DNA from: CAWGHZ01 sp963775315 | Lineage (GTDB): Bacteria; Pseudomonadota; Alphaproteobacteria; MPNO01; DASWLB01 | Reading direction: 5' to 3' | Length of the DNA stretch: 64,000 nucleotides | Assembly (NCBI GenBank): GCA_963775315.1 | Contig: CAVZIN010000007.1 | Coordinates: forward strand, 124,001 to 188,000 | In this document: piece by piece, positions 1 through 9,174 of the stretch | How the letters are laid out: the number at the start of each line of letters is the position of its first letter | Position numbering within the stretch: the first letter of the stretch is position 1 | Notes under the pieces: generated by a model | The model's input: only the letters and a program-made list of their open reading frames with translations | Databases searched by the model: none | Told to the model about the DNA's origin: nothing | Program-made: the position numbers and the translations under genes

Positions 1-575
1 TGCAGAAGGTGGTGTCGAACCTGATCTCGGGGGTGATCCTGCTGCTCGACCGGTCGGTCAAGCCGGGTGACGTGATCGCAGTCGGCTCGACCTACGGCTG
101 GGTCAACTCGATGGGGGCGCGGTACGTCTCGCTGGTGACGCGCGACGGCGTCGAGTACCTGATCCCGAACGAGGATTTGATCACCCAGCGGGTGGAGAAC
201 TGGTCCTACACCAACGACCTGGTGCGGCTACGCTGCGCCTTCGGCGTGTCGTACCAGTCGGACGTGCGGAAGGCCATGGCGCTGGCGGTCGAGGCCGCGG
301 TCGCGGCGCCCCGGGTGATGAACGCGCCGCCGCCACTCTGCATCATGACCGGATTCGGCGAGTCGTCGGTCGATTTCGAGCTGCGCTTCTGGATCCGCGA
401 CCCGCAGAACGGTACCGCCAACGTGAAGAGCGAGATCCTGCTCGGCATCTGGGACCGGTTCCACGCGAACGGGATCGAGATTCCGTTCCCGCAGCGCGAC
501 CTGCACATCAAGGCGGAGCCGGCGGCGCCGGCCTCTGTCACGCCCGTCGCCCCGGTCTCGCCCGCGGCCGAGTAG
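1..575 (+). CDS. MscS-family mechanosensitive channel, C-terminal part (5' end outside window)
   Basis: The frame is already open at base 3 and ends at a TAG, so the gene begins upstream of the window; the GTG at 9 is an internal valine. The visible 190 residues begin in a glycine/alanine-type hydrophobic segment (SNLISGVILLLDRSV), which matches the pore-lining third helix of MscS proteins. It runs into the conserved 'KPGDVI' turn and the beta domain with the 'YLIPNEDLI' motif. The alpha/beta C-terminal domain follows, and the last 20 residues are Pro/Ala/Val-rich. Members are inner-membrane channels that open under membrane tension and release solutes on osmotic downshift. Family assignment is firm; size class and N-terminal membrane segments cannot be judged. 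Its stop lies 4 bases from the stop of the convergent cupin gene. Confidence 0.88.
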   Translation, partial: QKVVSNLISGVILLLDRSVKPGDVIAVGSTYGWVNSMGARYVSLVTRDGVEYLIPNEDLITQRVENWSYTNDLVRLRCAFGVSYQSDVRKAMALAVEAAVAAPRVMNAPPPLCIMTGFGESSVDFELRFWIRDPQNGTANVKSEILLGIWDRFHANGIEIPFPQRDLHIKAEPAAPASVTPVAPVSPAAE

Positions 576-579
576 GAAC

Positions 580-1827
580 CTACCGGTCGAATGCGACGAT
601 CTCGCCCGACCTCGTGCGGCCCTGGCCGCGATACTGCCCGATGGCACGCATCAGCGGCGCGTCCGAGATGCCGTACAGCACCGCGTCGCGCTCGGGGTCG
701 AGGTTGACGTGGCGGCGCCACAGGAAGTTCGGCACCACCACCACGTCGTTCTCCGACCATTCGAGCCGCTTGCCCGCCACCTCGGTATAGCCGCGCCCTT
801 CCATGACCATGTAGACCGTGTTCGAGGTGGTGCGGCAGGGCAGCGTCTCCAGCCCCGGCTGCAGCAACTGGGCGGTGTAGGACAAGGTGGGGAACACCGG
901 CCCGCCGTTCGCCGGGTTGGTGAACTCGAGGACAATGCCTTCCCATGGGCTCCCCTCCTGGTCGCGGAGGCCTTGCAGCGCGCCGCGTGCCGCCGTCCCC
1001 GAGAAGTGCAGCAGCGGCGTCGCGTGCGACTCGGTCCCGCGCGAGGGGGGCACGAAGCGCGGGACCATGCCGGACTCCCCGAACAGCCGCTGCGAGTAGC
1101 CCGCAGGCAAAGTGGGCGACTGGATCGGATGGCCGCCCGGCTTGCCGGCGCGCGGTCCCTGATAGTCGGTCGAGAGCCAGATGCAGTCGAGGAATTCGAG
1201 CAGCGGCCAGTCGAGCACGTCGAACCAGATGACCGGCTCGTCGCCGTCATTGCCGTGGTCGTGCCAGGTGCCGTTCGGCGTCAGCAGAAGGTCGCCGCGC
1301 CGGGCCTCCAGCCGCTCGCCGTCGACGGTCGTGTAGCCGCCGAGGGCGGAGAGAATGGTGCGGCTCGCGTTCGGCGTGTGCATGTGCACCGGCGCCTCGT
1401 CGCCCGGGTTGTAGATCGAGACGGCGATGCGGATGGTCGAAGCGACCTGCAGCCTGCCGCCGAGGCCCGGGTTGCAGAGCAGGAACTGCTGGCGGTCGGC
1501 GAACGCGATGGGGGCGATCTCGGCCGCGGTCGCGAGCTCCGAGATGCGCATCAGATAGGGCTTGATCTCGTTCCAGTGCCAGACGTGCGGCACGGCCTTC
1601 ATCTGGCCGGCGCGCACGCGCTGGTCGGACGGCAGGGCGGGCGGCAGCTTGCGCGCGGCGAGCGGTGTCACCTCCTCGGGCTCGGCCCATGGCCGTTGCG
1701 CCGGCGCGTTGGCGTGGGTGCGGCACCAGATGTGCAGCGGCGCCACCTCCGCGTTCATCCGCTCCATCTCCGCCTGGGCATCGACGCGGGCCGTCGCCGC
1801 GCCCGCAGCCTCGCTGCCTGTAGCCAT
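580..1827 (-). CDS. Bicupin ring-cleavage dioxygenase, gentisate 1,2-dioxygenase-like
   Basis: A 415-residue two-cupin protein. The first cupin has the metal-binding pattern 'PVHMH' (His148, His150) followed about 40 residues later by 'TWHDHG' (His189, His191). The second cupin ('MEGRGYTEVAGKRLEW', 'VVVPNFLWRRH') lacks a matching His pair. That asymmetry is typical of gentisate 1,2-dioxygenase and 1-hydroxy-2-naphthoate dioxygenase, Fe(II) enzymes that open the ring of a hydroxylated aromatic acid. It is longer than many gentisate dioxygenases (about 350 residues), with an extra N-terminal stretch. The ATG at 1827 is the first start after the stops in frame. No maleylpyruvate isomerase or hydrolase lies next to it, so the substrate (gentisate, salicylate or a relative) is not settled. 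The family is clear, the substrate is inference. Confidence 0.8.
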   Translation of the reverse strand: MATGSEAAGAATARVDAQAEMERMNAEVAPLHIWCRTHANAPAQRPWAEPEEVTPLAARKLPPALPSDQRVRAGQMKAVPHVWHWNEIKPYLMRISELATAAEIAPIAFADRQQFLLCNPGLGGRLQVASTIRIAVSIYNPGDEAPVHMHTPNASRTILSALGGYTTVDGERLEARRGDLLLTPNGTWHDHGNDGDEPVIWFDVLDWPLLEFLDCIWLSTDYQGPRAGKPGGHPIQSPTLPAGYSQRLFGESGMVPRFVPPSRGTESHATPLLHFSGTAARGALQGLRDQEGSPWEGIVLEFTNPANGGPVFPTLSYTAQLLQPGLETLPCRTTSNTVYMVMEGRGYTEVAGKRLEWSENDVVVVPNFLWRRHVNLDPERDAVLYGISDAPLMRAIGQYRGQGRTRSGEIVAFDR

Positions 1828-1860
1828 GTTCGATCTCCGAATGTACGTGCCGACGATACG

Positions 1861-2328
1861 TCAGCCGCCGCGCCCGAGAAAGTCGAGCGCACCTTGAAGT
1901 ATGTAGGCTGCGGCCAGCTTGTCCACCACCTCGCCCCGCCGCTTGCGCGATGCGTCGGCTTCGATCAAAGCCCGCGTCACCGCGGCGGTCGACAGGCGCT
2001 CGTCCCACAGCGCGATGGGGAGATCGATCCGCTGGGCGAGGTTGGCCGCGAACTGGCGCGCGGATTGCGCCTTCGGTCCCTCGGACCCGTCCATGTTCAC
2101 CGGCAGGCCGATGACCATGCCGCCGGCCCGGTTTTCCGCGCAGAGCGCCGCCAGCTCGTTTGCGTTGGCGGTGAATTTGCCCTTCCGGAGCGTCGCGAGT
2201 GGCGAGGCGACGGTTCGTGTCACGTCCGAGATCGCGACGCCGATGTTCTTCTCACCGAGGTCGAGCGCGACCACGGCCCGCCCCGGCGGCAGGTGTGCGC
2301 GGAGCTCCGCGATGGCGACGACCGGCAT
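1861..2328 (-). CDS. ruvX: Putative pre-16S rRNA nuclease / Holliday junction resolvase-like RuvX (YqgF)
   Basis: 155 residues with an RNase H-like fold. The first strand carries the catalytic aspartate in 'ALDLGEKNIGVAISD' (Asp23); a middle motif 'GLPVNMDGSEGP' and the late 'WDERLSTA' and 'VVDKLAAAYILQ' motifs complete the YqgF signature. The family is implicated in trimming the 5' end of 16S rRNA and was earlier proposed as a Holliday junction resolvase. The ATG at 2328 gives a protein of usual length. It is divergent from gatC across 108 bases, the arrangement seen in many alphaproteobacteria. Confident identification. Confidence 0.93.
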   Translation of the reverse strand: MPVVAIAELRAHLPPGRAVVALDLGEKNIGVAISDVTRTVASPLATLRKGKFTANANELAALCAENRAGGMVIGLPVNMDGSEGPKAQSARQFAANLAQRIDLPIALWDERLSTAAVTRALIEADASRKRRGEVVDKLAAAYILQGALDFLGRGG

Positions 2329-2436
2329 GGGCGCACTATAGGCGGCCAGGGTTGCGGGGCAAGCGCGCGCGATGTAGGGTCCGGCCCTCGGCGGCCGGGC
2401 CGAAACCCGGCATTTCCGCCGGTTTCGGAGAGGTTC

Positions 2437-2724
2437 ATGTCGGTCGATCGTGACACCGTGGCGCGAGTCGCCCAGCTTGCCCGCATCCGGGTGCCGGAGT
2501 GCGAGGTGGATCGCCTTGCGGGCGAGCTGAACAAGATCATCGGCTTCGTCGAGCAGCTGAACGAGGTTGACACCTCGGGCGTCGCGCCGGTCGCCTCCGT
2601 CGCCAACATCAAGCTCCGCTGGCGAGAGGACAAGGTCACCGACGGCGACTGCGCCGACGACGTGCTGGCGAACGCGCCCGACGCGCGCGACGGCTATTTC
2701 ACGGTGCCAAAGGTGATCGAGTAG
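2437..2724 (+). CDS. gatC: Asp-tRNA(Asn)/Glu-tRNA(Gln) amidotransferase subunit C
   Basis: 95 residues beginning 'MSVDRDTVARVAQLARI' and ending 'DGYFTVPKVIE', the conserved GatC start and end. The ATG at 2437 is preceded by a GGAGAGG purine stretch. GatC is the small subunit that wraps around GatA and stabilises the complex that amidates Glu-tRNA(Gln) or Asp-tRNA(Asn). It is followed two bases after its stop by gatA, so the two are co-transcribed. The much longer open frame that runs through this gene from the left is only an extension across the antisense of the cupin and ruvX genes. Identification is firm. Confidence 0.95.
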   Translation: MSVDRDTVARVAQLARIRVPECEVDRLAGELNKIIGFVEQLNEVDTSGVAPVASVANIKLRWREDKVTDGDCADDVLANAPDARDGYFTVPKVIE

Positions 2725-2726
2725 GC

Positions 2727-4199
2727 ATGGCCGGGCTCACCGATCTCACCCTCGCCGCGGCGCGCGACCTGGTGGCGCGCGGCCAGATTTCGTCGCGCGA
2801 GCTGACCGAGGCGCATCTCGCCGCGATGGAAGGCCAGCGCGGGCTCAACGCCTATCTCGTCGAGACGCCGGAGCTCGCCCTCGCAGCGGCCGAGGCCTCG
2901 GACGCGCGGCGCAAGACGGGCGAGGCGGGCATCCTGGAAGGCATCCCGATCGGGGTGAAGGATCTGTTCTGCACAAGGGGTGTCGCGACCACGGCCGGCT
3001 CGCGCATGCTGGAAGGCTTCGTGCCGCCCTACGAATCCACCGTAACTGCCAACCTGTTCCGCAACGGGGCGGTGATGCTCGGCAAGACCAACATGGACGA
3101 GTTCGCCATGGGCTCGTCCAACGAGAACTCGGCGTTCGGCGCGGTCGAGAATCCGTGGCGGCGGCCGGGCGACAACCGGCCGATGGTGCCGGGCGGCTCG
3201 TCCGGCGGCTCGGCCGCCGCGGTCGCGGCCCGGCTCTGCCTCGGTGCGACGGCGTCGGACACCGGCGGCTCGATCCGCCAGCCGGCGGCGTTCTGCGGCA
3301 TCGTGGGGTTGAAGCCGACCTATGGCCGCTGCTCGCGCTGGGGCATGGTGGCGTTCGCCTCGTCGCTCGATCAGGCCGGGGTGATGACCCGCACCGTGCG
3401 CGACGCGGCGATCATGCTGCGCGCCATGGCCGGGTTCGACCCGCGCGATTCCACCTCGGCCGACCGGCCGGTGCCGGATTTCGAGCAGGCGGTCGGCAAG
3501 GGCGTGCGTGGGCTTCGCGTCGGCATCCCGAAGGAGTACACGGTCGACGGCATGCCGGCCGAGATCGAGGCGCTGTGGGCGAAAGGCCGCGACTGGCTCG
3601 CCCAGCAGGGGGCGGAGTGCGTGGACATCTCCCTGCCGCACACGAAATACGCGCTCCCCTGCTACTACATCGTCGCGCCGGCCGAGGCGTCCTCCAACCT
3701 CGCGCGCTATGACGGGGTGCGCTACGGGCTGCGGCGCGAGGGGGCGACGCTCGACGAGATGTACGAGGCGACGCGCGGCGGGTTCGGCGCCGAGGTGCGC
3801 CGGCGCATCATGATCGGCACCTACGTTCTGTCCGCGGGCTATTACGATGCCTACTACCTGAAGGCCCAGCGCGTGCGCGCCCTGATCGCGCGCGATTTCG
3901 CCCAGGCGTTCGAGAAGGTGGACGCGATCCTCGCCCCGACCGCGCCGTCCGACGCCTTTGCCATTGGCGATATCGTCGACGACCCGATCGCGATGTATCT
4001 CAACGACGTGTTCACCGTCCCCGCTTCGCTCGCCGGCCTGCCCGGCATCTCGGTGCCGGCGGGCCTGTCGCAGGGCGGCCTGCCGCTCGGGCTGCAGGTG
4101 ATCGGGCGCGCCTTCGACGAGGAGACGGTGCTGCTCGCCGCCGCCGCGCTGGAGGAAGCCGCTGGGTTCGACGCGCGGCCGGGGAGCGTCGCGGCGTGA
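2727..4199 (+). CDS. gatA: Asp-tRNA(Asn)/Glu-tRNA(Gln) amidotransferase subunit A
   Basis: 490-residue amidase-signature enzyme of the usual GatA length. The catalytic triad region is complete: the lysine in 'IGVKDLFCTRG', the glycine/serine stretch 'VPGGSSGGSAAAVAA' with the cis-serine, and the nucleophile region 'SDTGGSIRQPA'. 'KPTYGRCSRWG' and 'DVFTVPASLAGLPG' are GatA hallmarks. It hydrolyses glutamine to release the ammonia that GatB uses. It starts two bases after gatC; gatB follows after 167 bases that hold two extragenic hairpins, so gatB is probably still in the same transcript but is separated by repeats. Confidence 0.97.
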   Translation: MAGLTDLTLAAARDLVARGQISSRELTEAHLAAMEGQRGLNAYLVETPELALAAAEASDARRKTGEAGILEGIPIGVKDLFCTRGVATTAGSRMLEGFVPPYESTVTANLFRNGAVMLGKTNMDEFAMGSSNENSAFGAVENPWRRPGDNRPMVPGGSSGGSAAAVAARLCLGATASDTGGSIRQPAAFCGIVGLKPTYGRCSRWGMVAFASSLDQAGVMTRTVRDAAIMLRAMAGFDPRDSTSADRPVPDFEQAVGKGVRGLRVGIPKEYTVDGMPAEIEALWAKGRDWLAQQGAECVDISLPHTKYALPCYYIVAPAEASSNLARYDGVRYGLRREGATLDEMYEATRGGFGAEVRRRIMIGTYVLSAGYYDAYYLKAQRVRALIARDFAQAFEKVDAILAPTAPSDAFAIGDIVDDPIAMYLNDVFTVPASLAGLPGISVPAGLSQGGLPLGLQVIGRAFDEETVLLAAAALEEAAGFDARPGSVAA

Positions 4200-4210
4200 G
4201 ACGCGGCTCC

Positions 4211-4256
4211 TGGACCCCCCACCCCAACCCTCCTCCTCAGGGGAGGAGGGGGTGTG
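4211..4256. repeat. Extragenic inverted repeat, C/G-rich family 1
   Basis: Just after gatA: CCCCCACCCCAACCCTCCTCC, a 5-base loop, then GGAGGAGGG, giving a 9-bp perfect stem (4228-4236 with 4242-4250). The same style of sequence occurs at 4321, 17390, 26800 and 49326, always between genes. It looks like a dispersed palindromic element and not a Rho-independent terminator, since no T-run follows. Confidence 0.7.
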
Positions 4257-4320
4257 GCGGCGCCGGGTTCGGGCGGGTGTCATGCGCGGTGTGAATGGCG
4301 AGGCAGACCGCGTGACAAGG

Positions 4321-4359
4321 GTGCCCTCCCCCTTGAGGGGGAGGGACAGGGAGAGGGGT
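4321..4359. repeat. Extragenic inverted repeat, family 1
   Basis: CCCTCCCCC (4324-4332), loop TTGA, GGGGGAGGG (4337-4345): a perfect 9-bp stem with a G-rich tail ACAGGGAGAGGGG. It lies directly upstream of gatB, with the gatB start at 4367, so the element sits in the leader of that gene. Confidence 0.7.
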
Positions 4360-4366
4360 TAAGTCG

Positions 4367-5818
4367 ATGTCCCTGATCGAAGGACGCACCGGCGAGTGGG
4401 AGGTCGTGATCGGCCTCGAGGTGCATGCCCAGGTGATCTCGAACGCCAAGCTGTTCTCGGGCGCGTCCACCGCGTTCGGCGCCGAGCCCAACACGCAGGT
4501 CTCGCTGGTCGACGCCGCGATGCCCGGCATGCTGCCCGTGATCAACGCGCGCTGCGTCGAGCAGGCGGTGCGCACCGGGCTCGGCCTCAAGGCCCAGATC
4601 AACCTGGTCTCGGTGTTCGACCGCAAGAACTATTTTTATCCGGACCTGCCGCAGGGCTACCAGATCTCGCAGTTTTCCCAGCCGATCGTCGGCCAGGGCG
4701 AGATCGTGCTCGATATGCCGGACGGGGCGACCCGCACGGTCGGCATCACCCGGCTGCATCTCGAGCAGGACGCGGGCAAGAGCCTGCACGACCGCGATCC
4801 CAAGCTCACCTACGTCGACCTGAATCGGTCTGGCGTGGCGCTGATGGAGATCGTCTCCGAGCCGGACATGCGCTCGGCGGAAGAGGCGGCGGCCTACCTC
4901 GCGAAGCTGCGCTCGATCCTGCGCTATCTCGGCACGTGCGACGGCAACATGGACGAGGGCTCCATGCGCTGCGACGCCAACGTGTCGGTCCGCAAGCCCG
5001 GCGGGCCCTTGAACACGCGCTGCGAAATCAAGAACGTCAACTCGATCCGCTTTCTGCGCCAGGCGATCGAGTACGAGGCGCGCCGCCAGGTGGACTTGAT
5101 CGAGGATGGCGGCAAGGTAGTGCAGGAGACGCGGCTGTTCGATTCTCGGAAGGGCGAGACGCGCTCGATGCGCTCGAAGGAGTTCGCGCATGACTACCGC
5201 TACTTTCCCGATCCCGACCTGCTGCCGCTCGAACTCGACGCCGACTGGGTGGCGCGGATCAAGGAGACGCTGCCCGAGCTCCCCGACGAGAAGAAGGCAC
5301 GGTTCGTTTCCGACTACGGCCTCTCGGTCTACGACGCGACGGTGCTGGTCGCCGAGCGGGAGACGGCCGACTATTTCGAGCGCGCGGCCAAGGGCCATGA
5401 CGCCAAGGCGGTCGCCAACTGGATCACCGGCGACCTGTTCGCCGCGCTCAACCGCACCGGCCGCGCGATCGCCGACTCGCCGGTCGCGGCCGAGCATATC
5501 GGCGGGCTCGTCGCGCTGATCCAGGACGGCACGATCTCGGGCCGGCTCGCCAAGGACGTGTTCGAGGCCATGGTCGAGACCGGCAAGTCGCCGGCTGCGA
5601 TCGTCGAGGAGAAGGGGCTCCGCCAGGTTACCGACACCGGCGCGATCGAGGCGGTGGTCGACCAGGTGCTCGCTGCCAATCCGAAGCAGGCGGAGCAATT
5701 CCGCTCCGGCGAGGACAAGGTGATGGGCTGGCTGGTCGGCCAGGTGATGAAGGCGAGCCAGGGCAAGGCCAACCCCAAGATGGTCAACGACATCCTGCGC
5801 AAGAAGCGGGAAGGATAG
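4367..5818 (+). CDS. gatB: Asp-tRNA(Asn)/Glu-tRNA(Gln) amidotransferase subunit B
   Basis: 483 residues, standard GatB length. Seen motifs include 'GLEVHAQ', 'RKNYFYPDLPQGYQISQ', 'HLEQDAGKS', 'DLNRSGVALMEIVSEPD' and 'GSMRCDANVSVR', covering the catalytic cradle that phosphorylates Glu-tRNA(Gln) (or Asp-tRNA) and transfers ammonia. The C-terminal YqeY-like tail domain ends 'NPKMVNDILRKKREG'. The ATG at 4367 follows a G-rich repeat. No glutaminyl-tRNA synthetase is visible in this window, so whether the complex serves Gln, Asn or both cannot be judged here. Firm identification. Confidence 0.97.
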   Translation: MSLIEGRTGEWEVVIGLEVHAQVISNAKLFSGASTAFGAEPNTQVSLVDAAMPGMLPVINARCVEQAVRTGLGLKAQINLVSVFDRKNYFYPDLPQGYQISQFSQPIVGQGEIVLDMPDGATRTVGITRLHLEQDAGKSLHDRDPKLTYVDLNRSGVALMEIVSEPDMRSAEEAAAYLAKLRSILRYLGTCDGNMDEGSMRCDANVSVRKPGGPLNTRCEIKNVNSIRFLRQAIEYEARRQVDLIEDGGKVVQETRLFDSRKGETRSMRSKEFAHDYRYFPDPDLLPLELDADWVARIKETLPELPDEKKARFVSDYGLSVYDATVLVAERETADYFERAAKGHDAKAVANWITGDLFAALNRTGRAIADSPVAAEHIGGLVALIQDGTISGRLAKDVFEAMVETGKSPAAIVEEKGLRQVTDTGAIEAVVDQVLAANPKQAEQFRSGEDKVMGWLVGQVMKASQGKANPKMVNDILRKKREG

Positions 5819-5831
5819 CCTGCCAACCAAC

Positions 5832-5926
5832 CTTGTCAGCCCGGGCGAGCCGCGTCTCGGATGCCGAGACATGGGCCCCGGGTCTGCGACGCATCGCTTC
5901 GTGCTGCATCGCGCCCGGGGTGACAG
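5832..5926. repeat. Extragenic inverted repeat, family 2
   Basis: Outer arms TTGTCAGCCCGGG (5833-5845) and CCCGGGGTGACAG (5914-5926) pair at 11 of 13 positions, with inner GC-rich inverted segments such as TCTCGGATGCCGAGA. It fills most of the gap between the convergent gatB and dnaE2 genes. Similar elements lie at 24361-24414 and 41973-42050. Resembles the dispersed palindromes common in alphaproteobacterial genomes. Confidence 0.6.
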
Positions 5927-5946
5927 CTATTGGGGCGGCTTGATCC

Positions 5947-8900
5947 TCAATGGAAATCGCGGGACGGGTAGATCGTGCGGATCTTCTCCGCCGCCTGGCC
6001 GGGCTCGTCGGCACGGGCCAGCGCCGGGGCGGGCGTCGCGCGTGACGGCGGGGCGGGACCCGCGAGCGCGCGCAGCCGGTCGGTGAGGTCGTCGAGGCGG
6101 TCGGCGACGACGTGGATCACGATCCCCTCGCGCTGCAGCCGGCCGGTGACGCGCACGAGGCGCGCGCCCATCACCTCGCGCCGGAAGCGCTCGAACACGC
6201 GCGGCCAGACGACGAGGTTGGCGATGCCGGTCTCGTCCTCCAGCGTGACGAAGATCACGCCCGACGCGGTGCCCGGCCGCTGGCGCACGATGGCGAGGCC
6301 GCAGACGGTGACGCGCGCGCCGTCCTTCATCCCGGCGAGGCGCGCGGCCGGCGTCACCCGCTCGCGGTCGAGCCGGTCGCGCAGGAGCGCCAGCGGGTGC
6401 GCCTTGAGCGACAGGCGGAGCGCCGCGTAGTCGTGCGCCACCTCCTCGCCCGGCGCCATCTCGGGCAGCGCGACCGGGGCCTCGGGCGGCGCCTCCGCCT
6501 CCTCGAACAGGGGCAAAGGCGAGGGGCCGAGCGGTGCCACCTGCCACATCGCCGGTCGGCGGGTGAGCCTCATCGAGCCCATCGCGTCGGCCTTGGCGAG
6601 CCGTTCGAGCGCGGCGGGGGCGAGGCCCGCGCGGCGCCACAAATCGGCGGGGTCGGCGAACGGCCGGGCGTTGCCGGCGGCACGCGCGGCGGCGAGCTTT
6701 TCGGCGTCGGCCTCGCGGAACCCCTTCACCTGGCGGAAGCCGAGGCGCAGCGCGTCGCCGTTGGCGCTGTCGGTCGCCGGCTCCAGCGTGCAGTCCCAGT
6801 CGCTGTGGTTGGCATCGACGGGCCGCACCGTGACGCCGTGCTCGCGCGCGTCGCGCACGATCTGGGCCGGCGCGTAGAACCCCATCGGCTGGCTGTTGAG
6901 CAGCGCGCAGGCGAACGCCGCCGGGTAGTGGCGCTTCAGCCAGGCCGAGACGTAGACCAGCAGCGCGAAGCTCGCCGCGTGCGATTCCGGGAAGCCGTAT
7001 TCGCCGAACCCCTCGATCTGCTTGAAGCAGCGCTCGGCGAAATCGCGCTGGTAGCCGCGCGCCACCATCCCCTCGACCAGCTTGTCCTGGAAGGTGTGGA
7101 TCGTGCCGGTGTGGCGGAAGGTCGCCATGGCGCGGCGCAGCTTGTCGGCCTGGGACGGCGAGAAGCCGGCGGCGACGATGGCGATCTTCATCGCCTGTTC
7201 CTGGAACAGCGGCACGCCCAGCGTCTTGCCCAGAACGCCGCGCAGATCCTCGGACGGGTAGTCGACGGTCTCCTCGCGGTTCCGCCGGCGCAGGTAGGGA
7301 TGCACCATGTCGCCCTGGATCGGGCCCGGGCGGACGATCGCCACCTCGATCACCAAATCGTAGAAGGTGCGTGGCTTGAGGCGCGGCAGCATGGTCATCT
7401 GCGCGCGGCTCTCGACCTGGAAGACGCCGAGCGAATCCGCCGCGCACAGCATGTCGTAGACCGCCGGGTCGTCGGCCGGCACGGTGGCGAGGGCGAGGTC
7501 GCGCTTGTGGTGCGCGCGGATCAGGTCGAACGCCTTGCGGATGCAGGTGAGCATGCCGAGGCCGAGCACGTCGATCTTGAGGATCCCGAGCGCGTCGAGA
7601 TCGTCCTTGTCCCATTCGACGGTGGTGCGGTCCGCCATCGCCGCGTTGGCGATGGGCACCACCTCGCTGAGCGGCCCGCGGGTGATGACGAACCCGCCGA
7701 CATGCTGCGACAGGTGCCTGGGGAAGCCCTTGAGCTCGCGCGCGAGGCGGACGGCGAGGGCGAGGCGCGGCTCGGTGGGGTCGAGCCCGGCCGCCTTGAT
7801 GTGCGAATCGACGATGCCGTCCGAGGTCCAGCCCCAGATGGTGCCGGAGAGCGCGGCGACGGTGTCCTCGCTGAGGCCCAGCGCCTTGCCCACCTCGCGG
7901 ATCGCGCTGCGCGAGCGGTAGTGGATAACGGTGGCGGCGAGCCCGGCGCGATGGCGCCCATATTTCGCGTAGATGTACTGGATCACCTCCTCGCGCCGCT
8001 CGTGCTCGAAATCGACGTCGATGTCGGGCGGCTCGTTGCGCTCGGCCGAGACGAACCGCTCGAACAGCAGGTCCATCTTCGCCGGGTCGACCGAGGTGAT
8101 GCCGAGGTAGAAGCACACCGCCGAGTTGGCGGCCGAGCCGCGTCCCTGGCACAGGATGTCCTTGGACTTCGCGAAGCGCACGATGTCGTGCACGGTGAGG
8201 AAGTAGGGCGCGTAGGCGAGCTCGCCGATCAGCTTGAGCTCGTGCGCGACCTGGGCGCGCACCTTGTCTGGGATGCCGTGCGGATAGCGCCCGGCCGCGC
8301 CGTCCCACGCGAGGCGGGCGAGCTCGGCGTCGGGGGTGGTGCCGGGCGGCGCCTCGTCGTCGGGATATTCGTAGCGCAGTTCGTCGAGCGAGAAGGCGAC
8401 GCGTTCCGCGATCTCGACCGTATGGGCGATCGCGTCGGGCCGCGTGCGGAACAGCCGCGCCATCTCCGCCGCCGGCTTCAGATGCCGCTCGGCATTGGCG
8501 GCGAGGCGGTAGCCCGCGCCGTCGATCGTACAGTGTTCGCGGATGCAGGTGACGACGTCGGCGAGTTCCCGCCGCTCCGGCACGTGCATCCGGACGTCGT
8601 TGGTCGCGACCAGCTTCACGCCGGTCCGGTCCGCGAGGCGCGCGAGCCGGGCGAGGCGGCGCGCGTCGTCGCCGCGATGGAGGATGCTGGCCGCGAGGTA
8701 GAGCCGATCCGCGAGCGCCGCCTTCAGCCGGCGAAGATGAGCGGCGAAGCCGTCCTCGTCCCAATCGCCGCCATCGCCGCCGTCGTCCTCGTCCGGGGCG
8801 AGCGCGACGACGACCTGACCCTCGGCGTGGTCGAGGAAGTCGGCGAGCGCGATGTCGCATTCGCCCTTGGGCGCGCGCATCCGCCCCAGTGTGATGAGGC

Positions 8901-9174
8901 GCGAGAGCCTTCCGTAGGCCGCGCGGTCGGCGGGCAGGCAGAGCACGCTCGGCGCGTCGGAGAAATCGAGCCGCGCGCCGGCGATCGCGCGCACTCCCGC
9001 ATCCTTCGCCGCGACGTGGGCCCGCACCACCCCCGCCAGCGTGTTGCGGTCGGTGATCGCGACCGCGGCGAGGCCGAGCGCGGCGGCGCGTCCCGCCATC
9101 TCCTCCGGGTGCGACGCCCCGCGCAGGAACGAGAAGTTCGTCGTGACCTGCAGCTCGGCGTAGCGGAGAGTCAT
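5947..9174 (-). CDS. dnaE2: Error-prone DNA polymerase III alpha subunit homologue DnaE2
   Basis: 1,075 residues from the ATG at 9174. It opens with a PHP domain ('YAELQVTTNFSFLRGASHPEE', 'AITDRNTLAG') and carries the catalytic palm aspartates in 'PPDIDVDFEHERREE', 'GRGSAANSAVCFYLG' and 'SLGVFQVESRAQM'. A C-terminal OB domain follows, and the end 'TIYPSRDFH' is typical of DnaE2 and distinct from replicative DnaE. With ImuA and ImuB it forms the damage-induced mutasome, in which DnaE2 carries out translesion synthesis. Its ATG overlaps the stop of the vapC-like gene (ATGA at 9171-9174), so its translation may depend on ribosomes finishing the toxin. A start eight codons upstream is possible, but the overlap favours 9174. 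The long plus-strand frames opposite it are shadows. Confidence 0.96.
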   Translation of the reverse strand: MTLRYAELQVTTNFSFLRGASHPEEMAGRAAALGLAAVAITDRNTLAGVVRAHVAAKDAGVRAIAGARLDFSDAPSVLCLPADRAAYGRLSRLITLGRMRAPKGECDIALADFLDHAEGQVVVALAPDEDDGGDGGDWDEDGFAAHLRRLKAALADRLYLAASILHRGDDARRLARLARLADRTGVKLVATNDVRMHVPERRELADVVTCIREHCTIDGAGYRLAANAERHLKPAAEMARLFRTRPDAIAHTVEIAERVAFSLDELRYEYPDDEAPPGTTPDAELARLAWDGAAGRYPHGIPDKVRAQVAHELKLIGELAYAPYFLTVHDIVRFAKSKDILCQGRGSAANSAVCFYLGITSVDPAKMDLLFERFVSAERNEPPDIDVDFEHERREEVIQYIYAKYGRHRAGLAATVIHYRSRSAIREVGKALGLSEDTVAALSGTIWGWTSDGIVDSHIKAAGLDPTEPRLALAVRLARELKGFPRHLSQHVGGFVITRGPLSEVVPIANAAMADRTTVEWDKDDLDALGILKIDVLGLGMLTCIRKAFDLIRAHHKRDLALATVPADDPAVYDMLCAADSLGVFQVESRAQMTMLPRLKPRTFYDLVIEVAIVRPGPIQGDMVHPYLRRRNREETVDYPSEDLRGVLGKTLGVPLFQEQAMKIAIVAAGFSPSQADKLRRAMATFRHTGTIHTFQDKLVEGMVARGYQRDFAERCFKQIEGFGEYGFPESHAASFALLVYVSAWLKRHYPAAFACALLNSQPMGFYAPAQIVRDAREHGVTVRPVDANHSDWDCTLEPATDSANGDALRLGFRQVKGFREADAEKLAAARAAGNARPFADPADLWRRAGLAPAALERLAKADAMGSMRLTRRPAMWQVAPLGPSPLPLFEEAEAPPEAPVALPEMAPGEEVAHDYAALRLSLKAHPLALLRDRLDRERVTPAARLAGMKDGARVTVCGLAIVRQRPGTASGVIFVTLEDETGIANLVVWPRVFERFRREVMGARLVRVTGRLQREGIVIHVVADRLDDLTDRLRALAGPAPPSRATPAPALARADEPGQAAEKIRTIYPSRDFH